Part shown: positions 1 to 5,675 of the stretch, in pieces | Numbering within the stretch: position 1 is the first letter of the stretch | How the letters are laid out: each line of letters starts with the position of its first letter | NCBI GenBank assembly: GCA_016287995.1 | Contig: JAEEXW010000196.1 | Location: 1-6,051, forward strand | From: Bacteroidales bacterium | GTDB lineage: Bacteria > Bacteroidota > Bacteroidia > Bacteroidales > UBA3824 | Length of the DNA stretch: 6,051 nucleotides | Reading direction: 5' to 3' | Notes under the pieces: generated by a model | Seen by the model: the letters and a program-made list of their open reading frames with translations, nothing else | Told to the model about the DNA's origin: nothing | The model's database searches: none | Translations under genes and position numbers: made by a program

Positions 1-455
1 ATATTTTCGCCGAGGAGTCCGCAGTCGAGACCGGCATTGTTTTCAGCGGCAACGCAGATGATGTTGGGAGCGTTGCGGAACATATTTTTGAAGTCCGGGT
101 CTTTGGCAACGGCTTCGGCGTTGGCGTTTTTATAAACCTCGTTTACTTGGTTGATAAGTTCCTGACTTTCCACTACGCGGATTTCCCACGGCTGTTTGTT
201 CATACCGCTTGGAGCGTTGATTCCGCATTTTACGATTGTTTCAAGTTTCTCGTGTTCAACGGGAGTGTCTTTGTACTTGCGGATACTGCGGCGATCCATC
301 ATGGCTTTAACGACTTGGTTTTCACCGTTTTGACAGCATTGTTCTGTTTCCTGACAGTTTGTGTCGTTTTTACATTTTTCGCCGCCGTTGCTGCAAGACT
401 GGCTCAGCGAAAATACTGCGGCAGCCGCCGCGAGTGTAAGAATTATTTTTCTCAT
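1..455 (-). CDS. Nitroreductase-family lipoprotein, N-terminal part (runs off left edge)
   Basis: Members of this family are FMN-dependent oxidoreductases that use NAD(P)H to reduce nitro or quinone-like substrates; the substrate here is unknown. The reading frame is open from ATG 455 to the window edge (151 codons). Residues 1-20 form a signal peptide (RK, then a hydrophobic run LTLAAAAAVFSL) ending at C21 in the context LSQSC, a Bacteroidota-type lipobox, so the protein is probably lipid-anchored in the envelope. A linker rich in Cys (C28, C34, C40, C41) leads to the catalytic domain, which opens with MMDRRSIRKY (52-61), the typical FMN-phosphate-binding start of nitroreductases. Next come NAPSGMNKQPWEIRVV, FRNAPNIICVAAE and, at the edge, LDCGLLGEN, all typical of the family. 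The active-site C-terminal half is outside the window. GC is higher than in the genes to its right, which suggests a core gene. No convincing promoter match was found upstream on this strand. Family assignment is firm; the physiological role is not. Confidence 0.9.
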   Translation of the reverse strand, partial: MRKIILTLAAAAAVFSLSQSCSNGGEKCKNDTNCQETEQCCQNGENQVVKAMMDRRSIRKYKDTPVEHEKLETIVKCGINAPSGMNKQPWEIRVVESQELINQVNEVYKNANAEAVAKDPDFKNMFRNAPNIICVAAENNAGLDCGLLGEN

Positions 456-542
456 CTGATTTTTTGTATTAGTTTTATGGGTTTGACGGAGAAAGATGAG
501 AAAGGTTTAAATTGAGTTTTATGTATATAGGATATGATTAAA

Positions 543-565
543 TTTTTTGCTTTCCCCGCAAAAAA
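543..565. promoter_or_regulatory. 8-bp perfect inverted repeat over the -33 box (candidate operator)
   Basis: TTTTTTGC (543-550) and GCAAAAAA (558-565) are perfect reverse complements separated by 7 nt (TTTCCCC). The left arm contains the TTTG (546-549) that fits as the -33 element of the promoter at 569-576. A dyad at this place could be a repressor or activator site. It could also be a weak hairpin, or a chance result of the T and A runs. No regulator gene is next to it. Confidence 0.35.
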
Positions 566-576
566 CATTATCTTTG
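546..576 (+). promoter_or_regulatory. Bacteroidetes-type promoter for the AAA-ATPase gene
   Basis: The -7 box TATCTTTG (569-576) matches the Bacteroidetes primary-sigma consensus TAnnTTTG perfectly. A TTTG -33 box at 546-549 lies 19 nt upstream, which is the expected spacing. Transcription should start a few bases after 576, giving a leader of roughly 25-30 nt before ATG 609. The leader is A-rich with no Shine-Dalgarno sequence, as is common in this phylum. Confidence 0.75.
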
Positions 577-608
577 CGCATTGATAAACCCGAAAAAAGC
601 AAAGTATT

Positions 609-2237
609 ATGATGAATTATCCGCTTAGCATACAGAGTTTTGAAGACCTTAGAAATAAAAAATGTGTCTATGTTGACAAGACTGAATATGTTTATAATCT
701 TGCACATAAAGGCAAAACCTATTTTCTTGCCCGTCCGCGCAGATTTGGAAAAAGTCTGTTTTGTAATACTTTGCGCGCATATTTTGAAGGCAAGAAGCAT
801 CTCTTTGAAGGTTTGAAAATCTATGATTTGGAGAAAGATTGGATTAAGTATCCCGTGATTTACCTCGACTTCGTGAGCGGCGACTATACAGTAGGGTCAA
901 TAACGCTTATCGACAAAATTAGGGTTACCTTGCAGGAATACGAGGACGGAAACGGTATACAATTCGATGAGAGTGCCATCAAGGAGAGGATTGAGGCTCT
1001 TGATGAAAAAATAAAAAACGAACCGATGAAGGTCGAAAGTTTTTCGTTGTCGTTTCGTTTGGAGTATGATTTGAAAGCCGTATATGAGAAAACCGGACTT
1101 CAAACCGTGATGATTGTGGATGAATATGACAATCCGCTAATTAAGAGCGTTAATCTTGAAACAGACAAGGAAATTTACCGTGGTTTTTTCTCGGTGTTGA
1201 AGTCTGCCGACAGGTATTTCCGTTTTGTTTTCTTGACGGGCGTTACAAAATACGCCAAGACTTCTATTTTCAGCGGTACAAACCAGCCATACGACATCTC
1301 GTTGTAACAGAATTATTCGGCAGTCTGCGGTATTACGCATGACGAATTGTTGTCGTATTTCAAAGACGAAATCCAAGCCTTTGCAAATCAGGAAGAAATT
1401 TCGTTTGACGAAATGCTCGCCGAACTCAAAAAATGGTACGATTCATACTTGTTTCACGAGCGGGGAATCAAAGTATTCAATCCCGTGAGTCTGTTTTCTG
1501 CGTTGCAGGGCAAAGATTTTCAAAATTATTGGTACAAAACAGGAACGCCCACAATCCTTATGCAACGGATTAAAAATACTTATTTTGACATCAAAACTCT
1601 TCGAGGCGACTTGGAATATGGCAAAGACGCTCTGATTGACTACAAGGATGACGAGTTTAGAACAGACCTCGTGCCGTTGCTGTATTACACCGGCTATCTG
1701 ACAATCAAATCGTATGACAAAGAATACAGGTCGTATACTCTCGGATTTCCGGATTACGAAGTAGAAATGAGTTTTTTTGAATCGCTTGCCAAGGAGTTTT
1801 ACACTACAATGGAAAATCCGTCAGGATTGGATTACACAAAATTCAAGGAAGATTTTCGCACCGGCGATGTTGAGGGCGCAATCGAGCGTATGAAAGCCTT
1901 GTTTAGCGCATTGCCATACGCCCAAAACAAGAGTCTCCGCCTTATTGAACGTGATTTTCAAAACGTTATCTACTTGTTGTTCACCATTTTGGGCGAATAC
2001 ATCATCAGCGAGGCGCACTTTTCAAAAGGCCGTGCCGACAGCATTTTGATTAACAAAAAATATGTTTATATTTTTGAATTTAAAATTGACCAAGACGCTC
2101 AAACGGCTCTCAATCAGATAAACGTAAAAAAATACGCCGGACGTTTCAAAATGGACGACCGTCCAGTGATAAAAGTCGGTGTAAGTTTTTCAAGCGCGGA
2201 AAAGAACATCGTGGATTGGGTGATGGAAGAGGAGTGA
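609..2237 (+). pseudogene. AAA-ATPase-like / PD-(D/E)XK nuclease-fold protein, interrupted by an in-frame TAA
   Basis: This is a single gene of the predicted AAA-ATPase family (Pfam AAA-ATPase_like) with a C-terminal PD-(D/E)XK domain (PDDEXK_9 type). The family is abundant in Bacteroidota and its biological role is not established. Codons 1-232 contain the N-terminal FEDLRNKKCVYVDKTE region, the P-loop RPRRFGKSL (42-50), the Walker B VMIVDEYDNP (167-176) and LTGVTKYAKTSIFSG (from 209). The stop TAA at 1305-1307 (codon 233) falls inside the conserved stretch DISL-stop-QNYSAVCGIT. The same frame then stays open for 309 codons to TGA 2237. That downstream part carries the nuclease-fold residues GRAD (D477), EFK (E490, K492) and QINVKKYAGRF (numbered counting the stop). 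The total of 541 sense codons is normal for the family, so nothing but the stop is wrong. One base change (for example GAA to TAA) would explain it. A separate C-terminal product could start only from a poor TTG (1347) or from ATG 1413, and neither has a ribosome site. The gene is likely a recent pseudogene; a sequencing error or readthrough remains possible. Confidence 0.85.
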
Positions 2238-2256
2238 TTTCAAATTGTAAATTATT

Positions 2257-2826
2257 ATGGCAGCAATTAACTTTAAATTTGATTTTGAATATTACGGTGC
2301 GGCTGTTGTTGAAATGGATTTTGATGGCAGACATTACCGTTTTCAATCAACGTATATGGGCGAAAATCCGTTAAATTCGCTTATCAACGGTCTTTGGGCT
2401 TTGAAATTTCATAGCGACCATTTTGAAGAATCAGATAGATCTTGTAAGTTTGTTTGGCAAGACGAACCTGACGGTCATCTTGTTCGTCTGTACAAAAAAA
2501 ATGATAATTTACGTATAGTTATTCATTATTTTTCTGACGCGACAAATTTTGGCGGCAAAAATTTTATGTTTGAAGACACAAAACTTGTTTTGGATACCGT
2601 TGTTAATTTTGACGATTTCACACAAGAGGTTTGCAAAGCGGCAATTAATGCCATAAAAAAATATGGTATTTTGGGATATGCCCGCAGTTGGGATGACAGT
2701 ATTAACGATTTTGAATTTCCAATTGCTAAACTTCTTTATTTGCTTGGTTTAGAGATGAAAGATGAAAACAATTTGTATTTCAGTGATTTTGATAGGGAAT
2801 CGTTGATATTAAAAAGGGATAAATAA
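2257..2826 (+). CDS. Uncharacterised 189-aa protein downstream of the AAA/nuclease gene
   Basis: I do not recognise this gene securely. It begins at ATG 2257, 19 nt after the stop of the AAA-ATPase gene, with no promoter match in the gap, so it is probably cotranscribed. The protein has no signal peptide or membrane segment and should be cytosolic. Residues 3-30 and 74-115 alternate hydrophobic and polar residues, as in beta strands. A motif FVWQDEPDG (65-73) is followed by KKNDNLRIVIHYF, then an amphipathic helix (about 119-136), YGILGYARSW (136-145) and FPIAKLLYLLG (154-164). From memory, this order (W-x-x-E-P-x-G, beta strands, a helix, then a W and FP-x-x-x-L motif) recalls small uncharacterised bacterial proteins, some lying beside toxin-type genes; that is an impression, not a match. 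AT-rich codon use resembles the LRR gene more than the nitroreductase. It could be a regulator, an immunity-like partner or an unrelated passenger. Confidence 0.7.
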   Translation: MAAINFKFDFEYYGAAVVEMDFDGRHYRFQSTYMGENPLNSLINGLWALKFHSDHFEESDRSCKFVWQDEPDGHLVRLYKKNDNLRIVIHYFSDATNFGGKNFMFEDTKLVLDTVVNFDDFTQEVCKAAINAIKKYGILGYARSWDDSINDFEFPIAKLLYLLGLEMKDENNLYFSDFDRESLILKRDK

Positions 2827-2845
2827 AAAATACAAATCCGTAATC

Positions 2846-2887
2846 TTGACGGCAGAGGAAATCCGCCGCCAAAACTTTAATCCGTTG
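2846..2887 (+). repeat. 42-bp dispersed repeat, copy 1
   Basis: This copy matches 5625-5666 over 42 bases with one mismatch (G at 2857, A at 5636). It begins at TTGACGGCAG and ends at TTTAATCCGTTG; the flanks differ immediately on both sides. It fills most of the 75-bp gap between two convergent genes and ends 14 nt from the stop of the minus-strand ankyrin-like gene. A small imperfect hairpin is possible (CGGC at 2850-2853 with GCCG at 2864-2867). Read on plus it gives LTAEEIRRQNFNPL followed by Q and a stop. It may be an intergenic REP-like element or a fossil coding tail. A T-rich tract further along the minus strand (2820-2835) would also allow a weak terminator role. Confidence 0.8.
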
Positions 2888-2901
2888 CAATAGCCTTACA
2901 C

Positions 2902-4446
2902 TCAGCCTTTTTCGTGAGATTCATATTCTAGTCGCATTTTATATTCTTCTTCTAATAATGCTTTAATTTTTTTGTCAGTCAAGTCAAGCAATTTGACGCC
3001 GGAATCCTCAATGAGTTTTTTCTGCGACGATGTGCGGCTGCGGCGGTTTTTGTGAATGGAATCCCCTGCAAAGATTGAATCCCCGTCGTCATCGTATGTA
3101 AAAGTGGCGACGGCGGCCGTTGCGGGTGCCAAATTGTCGTATCCGTAAATCATTGCAACGTCAGAAATTGCTTCTAATCCGCGGTTATTGTCATAAAACG
3201 AAAAGAACTCGCCTTTTTCGTTATACCAACCCGTCGTGATGTTGTTGACATAAAAATGAACCATTGTATGCGAACCGCTATTGTTGCCGAATGTCTTGAA
3301 ATCGTATTCTTCGGCTTTGTTTACGATGTCCATATCGGGGCTAAACGTGTAATGGTTCATATTTACTGTTTTGATTCTCGGCGGACGGTAATCCCAATCG
3401 CCTTCGTCGCTGCTGTCCGAGAAATGCTCTACGTATGTGCGGTTTTCGGGAAGATACTTTACATACCCTAATACCATATCGGCAACGCGGTAAGAATATC
3501 CTCCTACGCGGATTACTATGTATTTTGAATGACAGAAAACTCGTTTAATCAAATATTTATACGCATATTTGGATTTGCACATATAGTTCATATCCCAACT
3601 TGCAAATATTTTGCCTTCGTCAAACATTACAAGAACAGCCCCCGGTTTGTCAATTTCGCTTACAAAATTGTCTATCATATCTTTGGTTTCGGGGGTGAGT
3701 TCATCTTCTGCGTGCGCTTTGGAAACAAATTCGCTGAATATGTTTGCGGGGGTAATTGTGCGTTGATTAACGTTTTGGTCAAGCAGATAAAGGATTTGCT
3801 CATCAGACGCTTCGTTGATTAAAGCACCAATATCGTATCGTCCTATTGGTTTTTCCTTGCCCGGAACATAGCCGGAACGGTAACATCTATGATAGTGGTA
3901 CATTGCAAAAGTTGAACACGGATTACCATCTCGGTCTATGATTTTTGCATCGGGCATTGCTCCGCGTTGAAGGCAGTCAACTATCACCGGTATGTTTTTT
4001 GTACATACGGCTTTGTAGAGTTCATAATCAATATCTTTTGCCCCTGAATTTTTGAAATCTTGGTATGTAAGACCTCCCATAAACCAAGGTTGACCTTCCT
4101 CAAATTCGCCGGATTCTGCATCTTCATCGTCGTCATTCTTATGGCATTTTTTCAAGTCAATAAGTTCGTCGGTATCCAAATTGAAACGCTCTTTCCAAAG
4201 CATCAGCATTTTGTCAACGGCTTGACGCGGTTTTGCATATTCATCGTAATGGAGCAAATATTTGTAACATATTGTAATCCAATACAATGGAATAGTCTCA
4301 TCATAAACTTCAACTGGCTCTGTTACCATAGACGGCTTAAAATAATCCATGCCAATCAGCCATTCAACTTTTGCAACATTATTATAGTATACGGCTGCAA
4401 GAAGTTCTTCCTCAAATGTTAAACTCGTTGTTGTTGTCTTTTCCAT
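2902..4446 (-). CDS. 514-aa protein with ankyrin-like segments, function unknown
   Basis: The start chosen is ATG 4446, because a perfect -7 box lies 25 nt upstream; an in-frame ATG at 4539 would lie upstream of the predicted transcript start and inside the neighbouring LRR gene. Residues 11-35 (FEEELLAAVYYNNVAKVEWLIG) and 141-170 (YELYKAVCTKNIPVIVDCLQRGAMPDAKIIDRDGN) read like degenerate ankyrin helix pairs, and 213-226 may be a third. An acidic low-complexity stretch sits at 103-117 (NDDDEDAESGEFEEG). The C-terminal half (about 265-460) is rich in Tyr, Asp and aromatic residues and seems a separate globular domain that I cannot name. It is followed by a basic linker (KNRRSRTSSQKK, 466-477) and a charged helix (488-511). 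There is no signal peptide or membrane segment, so it is probably a cytosolic protein-binding protein. It runs in the same direction as the LRR gene but has its own promoter. The ankyrin call is tentative; the gene itself is solid. Confidence 0.8.
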   Translation of the reverse strand: MEKTTTTSLTFEEELLAAVYYNNVAKVEWLIGMDYFKPSMVTEPVEVYDETIPLYWITICYKYLLHYDEYAKPRQAVDKMLMLWKERFNLDTDELIDLKKCHKNDDDEDAESGEFEEGQPWFMGGLTYQDFKNSGAKDIDYELYKAVCTKNIPVIVDCLQRGAMPDAKIIDRDGNPCSTFAMYHYHRCYRSGYVPGKEKPIGRYDIGALINEASDEQILYLLDQNVNQRTITPANIFSEFVSKAHAEDELTPETKDMIDNFVSEIDKPGAVLVMFDEGKIFASWDMNYMCKSKYAYKYLIKRVFCHSKYIVIRVGGYSYRVADMVLGYVKYLPENRTYVEHFSDSSDEGDWDYRPPRIKTVNMNHYTFSPDMDIVNKAEEYDFKTFGNNSGSHTMVHFYVNNITTGWYNEKGEFFSFYDNNRGLEAISDVAMIYGYDNLAPATAAVATFTYDDDGDSIFAGDSIHKNRRSRTSSQKKLIEDSGVKLLDLTDKKIKALLEEEYKMRLEYESHEKG

Positions 4447-4471
4447 TTTGTTGTATTTAAATTTATTTTCG

Positions 4472-4479
4472 CAAATATA
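4472..4479 (-). promoter_or_regulatory. -7 promoter box of the ankyrin-like gene
   Basis: Read on the minus strand this is TATATTTG, a perfect TAnnTTTG, followed by CG as in the promoter at 569-576. Exactly 25 nt separate it from ATG 4446. No clear TTTG -33 box is found about 19-21 nt upstream, where the sequence is only A-rich. It decides the start of the downstream gene. Confidence 0.6.
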
Positions 4480-4507
4480 CAAAAAGTTTTTTATTTTATC
4501 GCTTTTT

Positions 4508-5581
4508 TTATTTTTCAGCCTTGCCGCTCGGAATCTCAATAAGCCGTTTCATATCTTTGGTGTAAAGTGCGCCGTTATATGTGCTAAAATTGGGATTATT
4601 TGGCGAAATTATAATTTTATTCAAGGCATATAAGCCTGACAAACTGCCAGATTTTATAAATTCAAGTTTTTCTGGTAACGTTATGGTTTTAACATTTCCG
4701 CAATTATAGAAAAACGATTTATCGATGTTGACAATTTTTTCTGACAGCCTTATGTTTTTTAATTTGTCGCATTGCATAAAACAGAAATTATCCATTTCCA
4801 CAACCGAATCCGGAATTAGAACAGTTTCAAGTTTTAAACAATTTTTAAAAGCACCGTGTTTTATGGTTTTGACACTTTCGGGTATAACAACCGATTTGCC
4901 TTGGAAACTGTCAAAACAGCCGCTTTCCAAAACTTCCGTTCCAAAAGGTATTTCGTAGTTTTCACTCAACGCGGGAGGCACACAGATAAGATTTTTGCCG
5001 TCCGCTGAAAATATTGCATTGTTGATGATTTTGAAATTTTTGTTTTCCGGCGACAGATTGATTTTCTTTACTTTTAAGCACCAATCAAAAGGTGAGTGAA
5101 ATTTTTTAACGTTTTTGGGAATATTGATTTCTGTAAGTTTCTCACACCGAGAAAATGTTGCACTTTCAATTACCTCAATAGTATCGGGGAGAATTATTTT
5201 TTTTAGATTATACGCTTCAATAGCGTGGTGTTCTATTTTTTTCAGATTTTTTGGGAATGTGATTTTTTGCAGATTATCGACACAATGAATTGAACCTGTT
5301 TTTAAGGTTTCAAGATTTTCAGGCAAAATGATTTCTCGCAAATTACCTAAAAAATCTATTTGGTGCAAATGATTTTTAAATAAATAACCCTGGATAAGGA
5401 AACAAGTCTTGCTCAAATCTAATACTTTTACGAAATGGGTTTTGTTTATGTTGACAAATTTGAAAAGACCCTCTTCCGAAGTACCTTTGATAATAATATG
5501 CTCAGCCTCTTTAAATTTCTGAGAATTAAGAATTCCATCTAATGAATTTGTATCGTCAATATCTATGGTAATTTTTTTCAT
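4508..5581 (-). CDS. BspA-like leucine-rich-repeat (LRR_5) protein, cytoplasmic
   Basis: LRR_5 (BspA/Treponema type) repeats form a protein-binding solenoid; the partner is unknown. From about residue 80 to 335 the 357-aa protein is built of 22-24-residue repeats with the pattern L-x-x-I-x-(L/I)-P-x-x-(L/V)-x-x-I-x-x-x-x-F, for example LREIILPENLETLKTGSI, LKKIILPDTIEVIESATF, LETVLIPDSVVEMDNFCF and VKTITLPEKLEFIKSGSL. Two inserts of another type, SPENKNFKIINNAIFSADGK (187-206) and SPNNPNFSTYNGALYTKDMK (336-355), divide the solenoid. There is no signal peptide, lipobox or C-terminal sorting domain, unlike surface BspA, so it should stay in the cytosol. The protein stops (GKAEK) where the first insert is followed by another repeat, so the C-terminus may be trimmed. 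ATG 5581 is preferred because a -7 box lies 25 nt upstream; ATG 5590 is also possible, while TTG 5602 lies too close to the box. GC is about 30% in places. Confidence 0.88.
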   Translation of the reverse strand: MKKITIDIDDTNSLDGILNSQKFKEAEHIIIKGTSEEGLFKFVNINKTHFVKVLDLSKTCFLIQGYLFKNHLHQIDFLGNLREIILPENLETLKTGSIHCVDNLQKITFPKNLKKIEHHAIEAYNLKKIILPDTIEVIESATFSRCEKLTEINIPKNVKKFHSPFDWCLKVKKINLSPENKNFKIINNAIFSADGKNLICVPPALSENYEIPFGTEVLESGCFDSFQGKSVVIPESVKTIKHGAFKNCLKLETVLIPDSVVEMDNFCFMQCDKLKNIRLSEKIVNIDKSFFYNCGNVKTITLPEKLEFIKSGSLSGLYALNKIIISPNNPNFSTYNGALYTKDMKRLIEIPSGKAEK

Positions 5582-5606
5582 ACTTTGCATTTTTTTTAAC
5601 AATACT

Positions 5607-5614
5607 CAAAATTA
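5607..5614 (-). promoter_or_regulatory. -7 promoter box of the LRR gene
   Basis: On the minus strand this reads TAATTTTG, a perfect TAnnTTTG. It lies 25 nt before ATG 5581, the same spacing as the box before the ankyrin-like gene. The expected -33 region has only a weak TTTC and lies inside the 42-bp repeat (5625-5666), so the repeat may contribute to or affect this promoter. Confidence 0.5.
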
Positions 5615-5624
5615 TATTCCAACA

Positions 5625-5666
5625 TTGACGGCAGAAGAAATCCGCCGCCAAAACTTTAATCCGTTG
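5625..5666 (+). repeat. 42-bp dispersed repeat, copy 2
   Basis: This is the second copy of the element at 2846-2887, with one mismatch (A at 5636). Its end lies 9 nt past the stop of the minus-strand TPR gene, and it sits just upstream of the LRR promoter. On plus it reads LTAEEIRRQNFNPL and then TAG. The single difference from copy 1 (GAA against GAG) is synonymous in that reading. A short plus frame leads into it (ATG 5565, 34 codons, ending at 5669), but its first part is antisense to the LRR gene and looks incidental. Confidence 0.8.
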
Positions 5667-5675
5667 TAGTTATAA

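Noticed and set aside
147..515. Plus-strand open frame of 122 codons with hydrophobic stretches
   Set aside because: It lies opposite the nitroreductase frame, which has a signal peptide, lipobox and conserved FMN-binding motifs; the hydrophobic runs are the antisense image of that gene.
1347..2237. Separate C-terminal gene starting at TTG 1347
   Set aside because: It is in the same frame as the upstream half, continues the same protein family without a gap, and has no promoter or ribosome site. It is the downstream part of one interrupted gene.
2846..2870. Strong intrinsic terminator between the convergent genes
   Set aside because: Only a 4-bp stem with an 11-nt loop can be drawn and no T-run follows directly, so it is not called as a terminator.
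4060..4422. Plus-strand frames inside the ankyrin-like gene (also 3256-3471 and 3529-3822)
   Set aside because: They are antisense to a 514-codon frame with coherent composition; their Phe/Ile/Val/Cys-rich products are typical antisense translations and no promoter precedes them.
4447..4539. Longer start (ATG 4539) for the ankyrin-like gene
   Set aside because: It would overlap the end of the LRR gene and read through the perfect -7 box at 4472-4479; the extra 31 residues are Lys/Asn-rich, as expected for translated intergenic DNA.
5582..5602. TTG 5602 as start of the LRR protein
   Set aside because: It lies 4 nt after the -7 box, at or before the likely transcript start, while two in-frame ATGs (5590, 5581) follow at once.
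2846..5666. The two 42-bp copies as a CRISPR array or transposon ends
   Set aside because: They are about 2.7 kb apart with normal genes between, are in direct orientation, and there is no transposase, spacer periodicity or target duplication.
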